41,539 bases of DNA from an uncultured Dorea sp. (GCA_947652615.1 CANTDX010000029.1:1-41539), one strand, 5' to 3'; positions 25,072-34,529 are shown, counted from the stretch's first letter. The notes: generated by a model not told the origin, from the letters alone. A program made the numbers and translations.

Positions 25072-26934
25072 TCACAGTTCATCATATACACGCATGATCC
25101 TGCCTGCCATAGTCTCCACATCAAGCCCGGTTTCCCTGCGGAGGGCCGCAATACTCCCATGCTCCACATAGTCGTCCGGAAGCGCAATCGGTAAGATACG
25201 CACATTCCTGTCCTTCCCGCAGATATATTCCATCACATGTTCCCCGAAACCTCCGGTCTGAACATTCTCCTCTATGGTCACGATCAATGTGTGGTCCTGA
25301 CAAAGGCCGGCGACCATCGCCTCGTCGATCGGCTTCACAAACCTTACATTGACCAACGTACAGGGATATCCCCTGCTCTTGAGCAGCTCCCTGACCTGAA
25401 CCGCCGGTTCAAACATATGACCCACGCACAGGATCGCAATCCCCGACTCCCGGTAAAGCATCTCACTCTTCCCGTATTCGATCGGCGCCCTGAATTCCTG
25501 ATATCCGTCATAAGCCTCGCCCCTTGGATAACGGAGGGCAACCGGTCCCTGGTAATCAAGGGCGAACCTGAGCATATCCGCCAATTCCCACTTATGCTTC
25601 GGAGACATGACCGTCATGTTGGGAATACTGCTCAGATAAGACAGATCGAAGATCCCCTGGTGCGTCTCCCCATCGCTTCCCACCAGCCCCGCCCGGTCAA
25701 CCGCCAGGACGACCGGCAGATTCTGGAGCGCCACATCATGGATAAGCTGATCATAGGCACGCTGAAGAAAAGAAGAGTACACGGCAAATACCGGGTGGAT
25801 CCCGCCTGCCGCCAATCCCGCCGCAAAGGTAACCCCGTGTGCCTCGGCAATCCCCACGTCGAAGAAACGGTCGGGATAGAGCTTCCTAAACCGGGAAAGG
25901 CCTGTCCCGTCAGCCATGGCTGCCGTGATCGCCGCCACCTCCGGGCGGTTCTTCGCCTCGTCACAGAGCACCTTGCCGAACACATCGGTACAGCTGTCCT
26001 TCTTCTTGGGCGCTTCCGGCTCTCCCGTCTCGATCTGGAACGGCCCGATCCCATGAAACTTGTCCGGATGCTTCTCCGCCGGTTCATATCCCTTGCCCTT
26101 CTCTGTTATCACATGCAGAAGCACCGGCCCGTCTACCCTCCGGGCCTCTCTGAACGCCTGGCACAGAAGCGGAATATGATGTCCGGGAACCGGCCCCAGA
26201 TAAGTAATTCCCATATCTTCAAAGAACATGCCCGGTACGACCAACTGCTTGATACTGCTCTTGGTCTTGCGGATCTTCCTGATCATAGAATCCCCCACCA
26301 CCGGAATCTGGTGCAGAGCTTCCGTAATCCCCTTCTTAAGTCCCGTATAGATATCCGCTGTCCGAAGCCCGGCAAGATATCTGGACATTCCTCCCACATT
26401 CTCCGAGATCGACATATTGTTATCATTCAGGACGATAATAAAGTTCGTCTCCAACGCAGACGCGTTGTTGAGAGCTTCATAGGCCATGCCGCCGGTCAGC
26501 GATCCGTCCCCGATCACGGAGATCACACTGTAATCCTCCCCCTTAAGATCCCGTGCCTGAACATAGCCAAGCCCCGCCGATATGGATGTAGAGCTGTGCC
26601 CCGTGTCAAATGCATCGCAGGCGCTCTCCTTCCTCTTAGGGAAACCGCTCATACCTCCGTATTTGCGCAGATCGTCAAATCCGTCCTTACGCCCTGTAAG
26701 AAGCTTATGCGTATAAGACTGATGCCCCACATCCCAGATGATCTTGTCTTTCGGAAGTTCGAAGATCAGATGCATCGCGATCGTAAGCTCCACAACCCCC
26801 AGATTGGACGCCAGATGTCCTCCGCTCTTGCTGATCTTCTCGATCAGAAATTCCCGGATCTCTTCTGCCAGTCCGTCTAACTCCTCCGGCAGCAGATCTT
26901 TGATATCATTCTCCTTCTGTATCCTCTCTAACAT
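25072..26934 (-). CDS. dxs: 1-deoxy-D-xylulose-5-phosphate synthase
   Basis: This 620-aa thiamine-diphosphate enzyme condenses pyruvate with glyceraldehyde 3-phosphate, the entry step of the MEP isoprenoid pathway. GDGSLTGGMAYEALNNA (about residue 150) binds thiamine diphosphate. FDVGIAEAHGVTFAAGLA (near 365) carries the catalytic Glu. HQGIFDLSYL and GGFGEHV follow in the later domains. The N-terminus has HLASNLGVVELTIAMH. It directly follows ispA, so two steps of isoprenoid synthesis are adjacent. A 547-codon open frame antisense to it is a composition artefact. Confidence 0.98.
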   Translation of the reverse strand: MLERIQKENDIKDLLPEELDGLAEEIREFLIEKISKSGGHLASNLGVVELTIAMHLIFELPKDKIIWDVGHQSYTHKLLTGRKDGFDDLRKYGGMSGFPKRKESACDAFDTGHSSTSISAGLGYVQARDLKGEDYSVISVIGDGSLTGGMAYEALNNASALETNFIIVLNDNNMSISENVGGMSRYLAGLRTADIYTGLKKGITEALHQIPVVGDSMIRKIRKTKSSIKQLVVPGMFFEDMGITYLGPVPGHHIPLLCQAFREARRVDGPVLLHVITEKGKGYEPAEKHPDKFHGIGPFQIETGEPEAPKKKDSCTDVFGKVLCDEAKNRPEVAAITAAMADGTGLSRFRKLYPDRFFDVGIAEAHGVTFAAGLAAGGIHPVFAVYSSFLQRAYDQLIHDVALQNLPVVLAVDRAGLVGSDGETHQGIFDLSYLSSIPNMTVMSPKHKWELADMLRFALDYQGPVALRYPRGEAYDGYQEFRAPIEYGKSEMLYRESGIAILCVGHMFEPAVQVRELLKSRGYPCTLVNVRFVKPIDEAMVAGLCQDHTLIVTIEENVQTGGFGEHVMEYICGKDRNVRILPIALPDDYVEHGSIAALRRETGLDVETMAGRIMRVYDEL

Positions 26935-26982
26935 AGTCCGCCCCCTTTGTCTGTTTGTCCCGATATTCCCATCCGTTTTGTA

Positions 26983-27894
26983 CTACTTATTCCTGTGGAT
27001 CAACTGGAGCAGAAGCTCTTCAAGGAATGCGTTCTTCCCCGGCAATTGATGCAGAAGCGTGATCGCCTCATTGGACAAACGTTCTACTTCCTTCTTCGCC
27101 TCGTCGATCCCCATCAGGGTAACATAGGTCGTCTTCTCGTTCTTCTCATCACTGTGCACAGGCTTGCCTAGCACCTCGCTGGTACTGGTCACATCCAGGA
27201 TATCATCCTGGATCTGGAATGCCACGCCCACGTATTCAGCGATACGCTCAACCTTCTTCACATCCTCCTCGGAAGCGCCTCCGAGGATCGCCCCGATCAT
27301 CATAGCCGCCTCAATAAGCGCCGCCGTCTTAAGCCGGTAGATCGTATCCAGCACATCCTTCGCAACCGTATGCCCGGTCTCCTTCACATCAATGACCTGA
27401 CCGCCGATCATCCCGTAGATCCCGGCTTTCTCACCCAGCACCGCCAGGGCCCGTCCGATCGACAGGCTCTTCTCCGGCTCGATCACAAACGCCCGGAATG
27501 CCGTCTCAAACGCATAATTAAGCAGGGCATCCCCCGCAAGGATCCCCATATCCTCTCCATATACGATGTGCGTGGTCTTGCGCCCCCGCCTGTATTCGTC
27601 ATTATCCATCGCCGGCAGGTCGTCATGCACCAGAGAGTACGTATGTATCATCTCAAGCGCCGCCATAAACGGACGCAGCGCCTTGCTCGTCCCGTCATAC
27701 AGACAAAACGTCTCCTGCATCAGCATGGGGCGGAGCCGCTTGCCTCCCGCTAAGAGACTGTAACCCATAGCTTCCATGATCACGCTCTGGTATCCTCTCT
27801 GCTTCGGCAGGTATTCCTGTAAAATGTCCTCGATCTTCTGTACCTTCTGCTTCATCTGCTTCTGAAAATCTTGTATATTATTGTTAGAATTCAT
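26983..27894 (-). CDS. ispA: Polyprenyl synthetase (farnesyl/geranylgeranyl diphosphate synthase)
   Basis: The 303-aa trans-prenyltransferase condenses IPP with allylic diphosphates. The first Asp-rich motif is DDLPAMDNDEYRRG, the second is QIQDDILDV, and GGKRLRP lies near residue 55. Residues before the first motif (YSLVHDD) fit the short-chain, FPP-type enzymes, but chain length is not certain from this. The gene overlaps xseB by 11 bp, so translation is likely coupled. It is 48 bp upstream of dxs. Confidence 0.94.
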   Translation of the reverse strand: MNSNNNIQDFQKQMKQKVQKIEDILQEYLPKQRGYQSVIMEAMGYSLLAGGKRLRPMLMQETFCLYDGTSKALRPFMAALEMIHTYSLVHDDLPAMDNDEYRRGRKTTHIVYGEDMGILAGDALLNYAFETAFRAFVIEPEKSLSIGRALAVLGEKAGIYGMIGGQVIDVKETGHTVAKDVLDTIYRLKTAALIEAAMMIGAILGGASEEDVKKVERIAEYVGVAFQIQDDILDVTSTSEVLGKPVHSDEKNEKTTYVTLMGIDEAKKEVERLSNEAITLLHQLPGKNAFLEELLLQLIHRNK

Positions 27895-28117
27895 GCGTCC
27901 CTCCCTCTTCGTCTAAGATCAGCATCTTCTTCTCAACCGCATCGATCCGTCCGCTGCAATTCTTAAGCAGTTCCATGCCCTTATGATAGAGACCAAAAGA
28001 ATCCTCAAGAGATACTTCTTCCTCCTCCATCTTATGGATCACATCTTCCAGTTGTTCAAATAATTCCTCAAGGCTTAACTCTTCCTGCGTCTCTGTCTCT
28101 TCTATTCTGACGTCCAT
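27884..28117 (-). CDS. xseB: Exodeoxyribonuclease VII small subunit
   Basis: The 77-aa helical protein is the small subunit of exonuclease VII. It shows the family pattern LSLEELFEQLEDVIHKMEEEEVSLEDSFGLYHKGMELLKNC. It forms the multi-subunit nuclease with XseA, encoded 48 bp upstream. The start overlaps nothing upstream, while its 3' end overlaps ispA by 11 bp. Confidence 0.95.
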   Translation of the reverse strand: MDVRIEETETQEELSLEELFEQLEDVIHKMEEEEVSLEDSFGLYHKGMELLKNCSGRIDAVEKKMLILDEEGGTHEF

Positions 28118-28165
28118 GCCGCGTCTCCTTTCTTGTGCACTCTGCGTTTCGTTCCCCGTGATGTA

Positions 28166-29371
28166 CTAGGATTGCAGGATTGCATCCTCCACCACGGCAC
28201 GGATCCTGCCGTCCGTCACGTAGATATCCAGTTGGCTTCCCGGCCGGACCTGCCCGACACTTCTGACCGCTTTCCCGTCTTCCCCGGCCACATAGGAATA
28301 TCCTTTGTTCAGCTTCCTTATAGGAGACAAACCCTTCATGACCTCCATATAGATCGCCAGTCTGTGCCTGGACTCCTTCAATCTGCCGTCCATCAGCAAA
28401 CGCAGAGCATCCTCTAACTCGGATAGTCTCTGCTGCTGCTCCTGTAAGCGGTAACGCGGATGCAGACATCTCAGATGCATCTGATACTCCCGAAGCCTTG
28501 ACCGGTCCGCCTTCACCTTCTGTATAAGCAGGCGCGACAGCCGCTCACGGCTATCCTGCAGATGTGCCTGAAGCTGCCGGTAATCATATACCGCAAGCTC
28601 CGCCGCCGCAGACGGAGTCGGCGCGCGCAGATCCGCTACATAATCCGCAATCGTCGTATCCGTCTCATGGCCCACCGCAGAGATCACAGGAACCCGGCAC
28701 TGGAAGATCGCCCTGGCAACCTCCTCCTCGTTAAATGCCCACAAGTCCTCGATCGAGCCTCCGCCGCGGCCCACGATCATCACGTCCACCTTCGCCTCTT
28801 CTAACATCCGGATCCCCCGGACAATGCTCTCCTTCGCACCGTCGCCCTGCACTTGCGCCGGATACAGGATCAACTGGACAAAAGGATTCCTGCGGGCGGC
28901 AATATTCATAATATCACGCACCGCCGCGCCGGTAGGCGCCGTCACGACACCGATCCGCCCTGCATAAGCCGGAATCGGCTGCTTGTATTCCGGCGCGAAC
29001 ATCCCCATCTCTTCTAATTCCTTCTTGAGCATCTGAAACTGCTCATAGAGCCTGCCGTCCCCGTCCAGACGGATCTCCTTCGCATAGAGCTGGTAAGAAC
29101 CGCTCCTCTCATAGATACTTACCCCTCCAAAGACTACAATCTGCTGTCCGTCACACATACGAAAAGAGAGCCCGCCCCGCTGCCCGGCAAACATAACACA
29201 GGCAATCGTTCCGGACTCATCCTTCAGTGAAAAATAGATATGACCTGAGGTATGGTACTTGCAGTTGGATACCTCGCCTTTCACATAAATACGGTTCAGC
29301 ATATAATCCTGAGTAAACATATTCTTGATATAAGCATTGACCTGCTTCACTGTATATACATTCCGAACCAT
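28166..29371 (-). CDS. xseA: Exodeoxyribonuclease VII large subunit
   Basis: This 401-aa catalytic subunit degrades single-stranded DNA to oligonucleotides. The N-terminal OB-fold region (VYTVKQVNAYIKNMF, VKGEVSNCKYHTSGHIYFSLKD) is followed by the catalytic domain with GVVTAPTGAAVRDI, VGRGGGSIEDLWAFNEE and SAVGHETDTTIADYVADLRAPTPSAAAE. The length is slightly short of the E. coli protein (about 456) but typical of Clostridia, which have a shorter coiled coil. The ATG follows GGAGAAGGG. Confidence 0.97.
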   Translation of the reverse strand: MVRNVYTVKQVNAYIKNMFTQDYMLNRIYVKGEVSNCKYHTSGHIYFSLKDESGTIACVMFAGQRGGLSFRMCDGQQIVVFGGVSIYERSGSYQLYAKEIRLDGDGRLYEQFQMLKKELEEMGMFAPEYKQPIPAYAGRIGVVTAPTGAAVRDIMNIAARRNPFVQLILYPAQVQGDGAKESIVRGIRMLEEAKVDVMIVGRGGGSIEDLWAFNEEEVARAIFQCRVPVISAVGHETDTTIADYVADLRAPTPSAAAELAVYDYRQLQAHLQDSRERLSRLLIQKVKADRSRLREYQMHLRCLHPRYRLQEQQQRLSELEDALRLLMDGRLKESRHRLAIYMEVMKGLSPIRKLNKGYSYVAGEDGKAVRSVGQVRPGSQLDIYVTDGRIRAVVEDAILQS

Positions 29372-29433
29372 AACCCTTCTCCGCCCATCACTTGTAACCG
29401 TTCAGGCAAGCTGCCCTGTCTGAACTGTTACCG

Positions 29434-29832
29434 TCACTTCGCAAGCTTCGCCAGTACAGCATTGATGAACGCCGGTCCGTCGTCACTGCTGTACTTCTTC
29501 GCCAATTCTACCGCCTCGTCGATCGCAACGCCTGTAGGAACATCCTCGTCCCACTTCATCTCATAAACGGCAAGCCGCAGGATGGTCAGATCCGCCTTGT
29601 TCATACGGCTTGTCTTCCATCCTGTAGTATGCGTATTCAGCAGAGTATCGATCTCATCCTTCACCTCTGCGATTCTCCGTGTCTTCTCCCGGATATAGTT
29701 AAGATCCCGCTCTCTGGCACCCTCAAGCTCCTCGAAATAAAGCTCCAACTGCTCCGATAGTTCCTCCGGTTCACAAAACTCTATCCCGAACAGCACCCTA
29801 AAGATATGTTCTCTTAATTCTGTCCTCTTCAC
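29434..29832 (-). CDS. nusB: Transcription antitermination factor NusB
   Basis: The 132-aa all-helical protein acts in ribosomal RNA antitermination with NusA/E/G. It opens MKRTELREHIFRVLFGIEF and contains the conserved WKTSRMNKADLTILRLAVYEM and GVAIDEAVELAKKYSSDDGPAFINAVL. The start is GTG, placed immediately after the TAA of the Asp23-family gene (TAAGTG), with GGAGG inside the end of that gene. Coupled translation with the upstream gene is therefore likely. Confidence 0.96.
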   Translation of the reverse strand: MKRTELREHIFRVLFGIEFCEPEELSEQLELYFEELEGARERDLNYIREKTRRIAEVKDEIDTLLNTHTTGWKTSRMNKADLTILRLAVYEMKWDEDVPTGVAIDEAVELAKKYSSDDGPAFINAVLAKLAK

Positions 29833-30216
29833 TTATGCTTCCTCCGGCATATCCACTCCGGCAACACGGATATTGACGTCGGCAACCTCGAGTCCTGTCA
29901 TATTCTCGATCGCCGCCTTCACTTTCTCCTGAACCTTCTGCGTCGTATCCTTGATGCTGTATCCGTAATTCAGGTTCAATACCAAGGATACCGTCACGAT
30001 CCCGTCCAGGACGTCCACCTTCACACCCTTAGAGAGAGACTTCATGCCAAGCTTGCTTACAAGCTCTCTCGTCGCATTCCCTGTCATAGAAGAGACGCCC
30101 TCCACCTCAGTCGCCGCAAGTCCTGCGATGATCGCTACCACCTCGTCCGCGATCTTCACCTCTCCAAGATTCTCTTCTGTCTGTATCGTATACGTATTTC
30201 TCTCTTCTTTGCTCAT
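29833..30216 (-). CDS. Asp23/Gls24 family envelope stress protein
   Basis: The 127-aa protein has the Asp23/Gls24 signature: IADEVVAIIAGLAATEVEGVSSM near residues 20-42 and VKVDVLDGIVTVSLVLNLNYGYSI further on. Members are abundant cell-envelope-associated or alkaline-stress proteins in Firmicutes. This location just upstream of nusB is conserved and matches the B. subtilis yqhY position. The ATG follows a good AGGAGG. It heads the transcript that probably continues through nusB and xseA into the isoprenoid and repair genes. Confidence 0.93.
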   Translation of the reverse strand: MSKEERNTYTIQTEENLGEVKIADEVVAIIAGLAATEVEGVSSMTGNATRELVSKLGMKSLSKGVKVDVLDGIVTVSLVLNLNYGYSIKDTTQKVQEKVKAAIENMTGLEVADVNIRVAGVDMPEEA

Positions 30217-30253
30217 ATTTAAGAAACCTCCTGTCTCATATACACTTCTTTTT

Positions 30254-30281
30254 ATTATAGCAAATGAATACTATTTTGCAA
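30254..30281 (-). promoter_or_regulatory. Promoter upstream of the Asp23-family gene and nusB
   Basis: On the minus strand TTGCAA (30276-30281) is separated by 16 bp from TATAAT (30254-30259), which has an extended TGC before it. It lies about 40 bp before the ATG. It is the only convincing SigA promoter I found between prfC and recN on this strand. Confidence 0.75.
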
Positions 30282-30375
30282 AGTAGCGATACTGATTTTG
30301 TCTAAAATTTTATAACAGTACAGGCAAGCCCGCCCTGCTACATGATTTTCCGACCGTACGGCTGCCGCTCCTGTC

Positions 30376-31977
30376 CTATCTGGCGAATTCAGCCAGTACC
30401 AGTCCTTCGTTTCGCTCTACAGTCATACGGATGCTCCACTCATTTACAAACAGAAGAAGCGGGCGGTCCTTCAGGTCCTTGACCTTCTTCATATCAGAGG
30501 TTCCGGTAAGCTTGTCAAGGTCAGTTTCCGTGTGCTCGATCCAGCGGATATACTCATACGGAAGGCTGTCAAGACGGATCTCTACATTATATTCATTCTC
30601 CAGCCTGTATTTCAGCACATCAAACTGCAGCACGCCTACCACGCCCACTATGATCTCCTCCATACCGGTATTGAACTCCTGGAAGATCTGGATCGCGCCC
30701 TCCTGGGCGATCTGGTTGATTCCCTTGATAAACTGCTTCCGCTTCATAGTATCTACCTGCCGCACCCTTGCAAAATGCTCCGGCGCGAAGGTCGGAATTC
30801 CCTCATAGGCGAAATGCTCCGCAGACGCCGTGAGCGTATCGCCGATTGAGAAGATTCCCGGATCAAACACACCGATAATGTCGCCGCCGTAAGCCTTCTC
30901 GATCATCTTACGCTCGCTCGCCATCATCTGCTGCGGCTGGGATAAGCGCACCTTCCGGCCTCCCTGTACGTGGAATACATCCATCCCCGCCTCGAACTCC
31001 CCGGAACAGATCCGCATAAACGCGATACGGTCTCTGTGCGCCTTGTTCATATTAGCCTGAATCTTGAATACAAAGGCCGAGAAATCCTTTTCCTCCATAG
31101 GATTCACCGCGCCCTTGTCCGATATCCGCGGAAGAGGCGGCGTCGTCATCGTAAGGAAATGCTTCAAAAAGGTCTCTACACCGAAGTTTGTAAGAGCAGA
31201 GCCAAAGAACACCGGAGACAGCTCTCCCTTACTTACTTGCTCCTGATCAAACACAGCTCCCGCACCGTCCTGCAGCTCGATCTCCTCCATTAACTGAGCA
31301 AGCTGTGCGTCTGTCACCCACTCTTTGATAGCCGGGTCATCTGCCGCGATCTTGCGGACTTCTCCCTGTGTAGTTCCCTTGTGGGTATCTGAGAACAGCT
31401 CCACCTTCTTCGTCTCCCTGTCGTAGACCCCCTTGAATTCCTTGCCGGAACCAATGGGCCAGTTGACCGGGCAGGTAGCGATTCCCAGTTCATTTTCAAT
31501 ATCATCCAGAAGCTCGAAGGTATCCATCGCCTCCCGGTCCATCTTATTGATAAAAGTAAATATAGGGATATGCCGCATGGTGCACACCTTAAAAAGCTTC
31601 CTCGTCTGCGCCTCAACACCCTTGGACGCGTCGATCACCATCACCGCCGAATCCGCCGCCATCAGCGTCCGGTAGGTATCCTCCGAGAAATCCTGATGCC
31701 CCGGAGTATCCAGGATATTGATACAGTATCCGCCATAGTTAAACTGCAGCACCGAAGATGTGACCGAGATACCTCTCTCCTTCTCGATCTCCATCCAGTC
31801 AGATACCGCGTGCCTCGCCGTAGCCTTCCCCTTCACGCTTCCGGCCAGGTTGATGGCTCCCCCATATAGCAGGAACTTCTCCGTCAGTGTCGTCTTACCC
31901 GCATCCGGGTGGGATATGATGGCAAATGTTCTCCTCTTCTTGATCTGATTCTTTATTTCATCCGTAATCTGTGACAT
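30376..31977 (-). CDS. prfC: Peptide chain release factor 3
   Basis: The 533-aa translational GTPase removes RF1/RF2 from the ribosome after termination. G1 is SHPDAGKTTLTEKFLLYGGAI-like, G3 DTPGHQDFSEDTYRTLMAAD, and G4 NKMDREA. RF3-specific segments such as CPVNWPIGSGKEFKG, PVFFGSALTNFG and EYNVEIRLDSLPYE follow. The ATG at 31977 gives the usual N-terminus; an in-frame TTG four codons earlier lies closer to the AGGAG and cannot be excluded. It is monocistronic, with its own promoter. Confidence 0.96.
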   Translation of the reverse strand: MSQITDEIKNQIKKRRTFAIISHPDAGKTTLTEKFLLYGGAINLAGSVKGKATARHAVSDWMEIEKERGISVTSSVLQFNYGGYCINILDTPGHQDFSEDTYRTLMAADSAVMVIDASKGVEAQTRKLFKVCTMRHIPIFTFINKMDREAMDTFELLDDIENELGIATCPVNWPIGSGKEFKGVYDRETKKVELFSDTHKGTTQGEVRKIAADDPAIKEWVTDAQLAQLMEEIELQDGAGAVFDQEQVSKGELSPVFFGSALTNFGVETFLKHFLTMTTPPLPRISDKGAVNPMEEKDFSAFVFKIQANMNKAHRDRIAFMRICSGEFEAGMDVFHVQGGRKVRLSQPQQMMASERKMIEKAYGGDIIGVFDPGIFSIGDTLTASAEHFAYEGIPTFAPEHFARVRQVDTMKRKQFIKGINQIAQEGAIQIFQEFNTGMEEIIVGVVGVLQFDVLKYRLENEYNVEIRLDSLPYEYIRWIEHTETDLDKLTGTSDMKKVKDLKDRPLLLFVNEWSIRMTVERNEGLVLAEFAR

Positions 31978-32042
31978 AGATTGCAACACTCCTAAGATAT
32001 GATATATTATGGCCGGTTTTTACTTCCCTTAAGCCGGTAAAC

Positions 32043-32071
32043 AGTATAACATAAGCAGGCAGATTCCTCAA
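32043..32071 (-). promoter_or_regulatory. SigA-type promoter of prfC
   Basis: On the minus strand TTGAGG (32066-32071) is spaced by 17 bp from TATACT (32043-32048), about 65 bp before the prfC start. A TTGACA just upstream has no suitably spaced -10. Confidence 0.65.
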
Positions 32072-32178
32072 TATGTCAAATTCGGTTATTCAAAACAATA
32101 CCTGTCATTTTGAACTGAAGTTTTGACATTATTACTTGTGTTGTTTGCGGCTCTGTCATACATAGACAATCATAAAAG

Positions 32179-32222
32179 AAGATAAGCATCCGTACCCTGA
32201 GAAAGTTGGATGCTTATCTTTT
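32179..32222 (-). terminator. Strong hairpin terminator, probably for the PF09820-type gene
   Basis: A perfect 13-bp stem, AAGATAAGCATCC / GGATGCTTATCTT, has an 18-base loop. On the minus strand it is followed by CTTTTATG, and on the plus strand by TTAG. It lies about 290 bp beyond the stop of the gene at 32509-34200. No plus-strand gene reads into it. Confidence 0.7.
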
Positions 32223-32508
32223 AGAATTAGCTAAAATTTTACTGAGGGTATATCGGAACTCCGTGTCCGATTAACCTTTCTAACTAGATGCATTTTTCAC
32301 GTTCATGTTTCAATCTGCATTCAGATATTCAAACCGCCTTTGGTGGTGTCCGCGAATAGCCTCGCACGTCTTGCTGTAGCAAATAGTTTGATATTGGCAG
32401 CCGTCCGTCTTCCATGAACGTCTTCAGGTATTCCCTTTGGTTTTGGCTTTCTTCCCTTTGTCTCAATCAAAACAGCCGGCTGCAAGCACAAACATTGCCA
32501 ACAGGAAA
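32223..32508. other. Unassigned stretch between the terminator and the PF09820-type gene
   Basis: These 286 bp hold no gene I can support. A 76-codon minus-strand frame covers most of it and runs into the end of the neighbouring gene. It has no ribosome site and no recognisable domain, and its composition looks like a mosaic. The stretch may be a long 3' untranslated region or the debris of an older gene. Confidence 0.4.
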
Positions 32509-34200
32509 TTATTCCCCTGCCAGTTTCACTTTGCAGCGTTTCATATAGCACGCAATCCCATATTTTAAAATTTTATCTGCCCCGTTTGCCCGGAGTTCCT
32601 CATCGTACTTCCGTTCCTCTACCTGCTTTAACGCTCTTTCACAAGCCTGATCTAGATCACCGTCATTGGCATACTTGACTTCAATAAGGATAGCTATTTC
32701 ACTGTTTTCGGTTTCTATGAGGATATCGATATATCCTTCACCGGTTTCCTGATTTGAAAATACACCCCAGCCTTCTTTCACGCCCAAGATTCCAAGCAGT
32801 ATCCCATGATAAAAGTTCTCCTTACTTGCTTTTCTCACAAACGTATCCCTGATGCTGATGGTCTTTTTCAGGTAGCTTTCAAAAATCTTCTCTACATTTT
32901 TTTCCCTTCCATTTTTAAGAGCCTCACAGAATCGGCTTAGCGTATCCCCGTCTTTTTTCACACTCTCTTTGAAGTATTCCATAATCTGTGTTTGAAAAAT
33001 ATCCCGTATTTCCAGATTTGGAATTTTGAGTCTGTACATCTGGGGATCCAATGCACATGTTTGTGTTAGATATCCGGTTGTGAATAGCACACTCCAGATA
33101 TTTTCAATCGAATGATACATATCTTTATAGGTCAATTCCGGACGAATGGTTTTTATGATTTCTTTCCCCGCCATCAAACCTTCTATCTCTCTCTTTGTTG
33201 TTGCACTTTTCGACTGTCTGATAAATTCCTTAACTTCTGCATTACCGCTCGTATTTACCCAATAATTCTGTGGAATAGCTTCTTTATTTGTGCGAAGACT
33301 ACGAAGATAAGAAACCACATCCCATGGACAATATACCTCTACATTCCCAAAGCGATATCCATCATACCATTCTTTGATACTTCCATACTTATCAGTACAT
33401 TCATAATACGTTAAAAGGTCACATACCTCTTGATCTGTAAATCCAAAATATTCATCGAAATCAACATCTGTAATCGTGAAGGTGGTAAAATTATTAAGAC
33501 CGGTAAAGATACTCTCCTTTGAGATGCGCATACATCCGGTCATTACTGCAAATTTCAGACTGTTGTTTGTTTTTAGCGCCTGTTCCAGCAGATTACGGAT
33601 TAGAAATACCATTTGATCATAATACCCATTTTCAAACGCTTTTGCTAATGGGACATCATATTCATCAATTAAAAGAATTACTTTTGTTCCATAATGTTTC
33701 TCCAATAATTCCGATAATATTTTCAATCCACTGCAAAATACGGCTTTACTCATTCTGCTATCTAAAAGTTTCTTATATTCTGACTTATCAAAATCACTTA
33801 AATTCCTGCTTTCCAAAAGGAACTGGGTTCTACCTGCTACATTCTTCATAATCTGAACTGCAAAATCAAATGCATCCTCATAAGCAGCAGCATTGATTCC
33901 TTTAAGGGAAACTGAAATCACAGGATATTTCCCCATATAATCTTCACACAGCTTTTTATCTTTTGAGATTTCCAAGCCATCAAATATATTCTTATCGCCC
34001 CCTATGGAAAAAAAGTGTTCCAGCATACTCATATTTAAAGTTTTTCCGAAGCGTCTTGGTCTGGTAATGAGATTTACCATTCCACCATTGTGGAGCAATT
34101 CTGAAATCAACTTTGTTTTATCCACATAATAATAGTTATCGTTAATAATCTGCTCAAAATTTTCTACTCCCACCGGAAGGCGTTTCTTTTCTTCACCCAT
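32509..34200 (-). CDS. AAA-like ATPase with PD-(D/E)XK nuclease-like C-terminus (PF09820/PF08011 type)
   Basis: The 563-aa protein matches the large family of AAA-ATPase-like proteins that end in a PD-(D/E)XK nuclease-related domain. It opens with LPVGVENFEQIINDNYYYVDKT and a P-loop variant RPRRFGKTLNMSML (near residue 45). LLIDEYDVPLAKAF is the Walker B region near 180. MTGCMRISKESIFTGLNNF and EWYDGYRFGN follow in the middle. The C-terminal GYIDILIETENSEIAILIEVKYA supplies the D...ExK pattern. Members are numerous in gut Firmicutes and Bacteroidetes, and their role is unknown. The ATG at 34200 has AGGAG about 10 nt upstream. It lies in the accessory stretch right of prfC. Confidence 0.9.
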   Translation of the reverse strand: MGEEKKRLPVGVENFEQIINDNYYYVDKTKLISELLHNGGMVNLITRPRRFGKTLNMSMLEHFFSIGGDKNIFDGLEISKDKKLCEDYMGKYPVISVSLKGINAAAYEDAFDFAVQIMKNVAGRTQFLLESRNLSDFDKSEYKKLLDSRMSKAVFCSGLKILSELLEKHYGTKVILLIDEYDVPLAKAFENGYYDQMVFLIRNLLEQALKTNNSLKFAVMTGCMRISKESIFTGLNNFTTFTITDVDFDEYFGFTDQEVCDLLTYYECTDKYGSIKEWYDGYRFGNVEVYCPWDVVSYLRSLRTNKEAIPQNYWVNTSGNAEVKEFIRQSKSATTKREIEGLMAGKEIIKTIRPELTYKDMYHSIENIWSVLFTTGYLTQTCALDPQMYRLKIPNLEIRDIFQTQIMEYFKESVKKDGDTLSRFCEALKNGREKNVEKIFESYLKKTISIRDTFVRKASKENFYHGILLGILGVKEGWGVFSNQETGEGYIDILIETENSEIAILIEVKYANDGDLDQACERALKQVEERKYDEELRANGADKILKYGIACYMKRCKVKLAGE

Positions 34201-34387
34201 GTTACCCACACTCCTTCTCTATTAACTATATTATAACAAAGATATCCTCAAAAGCCTATACCTAACTTTCCCTTGCTTCACGCAGTTTCCAGTCGTCGTT
34301 CCTTTTCACACCCACGCTTTCAACATCTCTCTGGAAGAAATATTTTATAATCTGTTTGGGTAATTTATGAAAATGAGAAAGGCTTTC

Positions 34388-34416
34388 TTTACAACACGTA
34401 AAATACGTGTTATCAT
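34388..34416 (+). promoter_or_regulatory. hicAB promoter with palindromic operator
   Basis: TTTACA (34388-34393) and TATCAT (34411-34416) are spaced by 17 bp. A perfect palindrome, arms AACACGTA (34393-34400) and TACGTGTT (34404-34411), fills the whole spacer. This is the expected layout for an operator bound by the DNA-binding antitoxin HicB. Binding is inferred. Confidence 0.65.
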
Positions 34417-34439
34417 GTGCTTGTAAGGAGGAAACATAC

Positions 34440-34486
34440 ATGAGATTCAGAATAAATCCATACGAAATCAGGCGGGGCTGAAATAA
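34440..34486 (+). pseudogene. hicA toxin remnant
   Basis: An ATG after GTAAGGAGG (34440) marks where a hicA gene would begin, but its frame stops after 13 codons. In another frame the sequence reads IQNKSIRNQAGLK and ends TAA at 34484-34486, the usual end of HicA toxins (QAGLK-stop). The double-stranded-RNA-binding core with the catalytic His is missing, so most of the gene has been deleted. It is called from the terminal motif and its position between a toxin-antitoxin promoter and hicB. Confidence 0.55.
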
Positions 34487-34529
34487 GACCCTGCCCTTGA
34501 AGTAAATTGTAGGAAGGAGCATTTGATTG

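Noticed and set aside
25237..26880. A 547-codon open frame on the plus strand
   Set aside because: It lies wholly antisense to dxs and has no ribosome site or recognisable domain; its low-complexity basic residues reflect third-position bias of dxs.
32321..32551. A 76-codon minus-strand frame overlapping the end of the PF09820-type gene
   Set aside because: It has no ribosome site or recognisable domain, and it overlaps a well-supported gene.
34262..34522. An 86-codon minus-strand frame ending VKRNDDWKLREARES
   Set aside because: It runs antisense through the hicAB promoter, operator and hicA remnant. The last ~20 residues look protein-like and could be a tiny gene relic, but there is too little to support a call.
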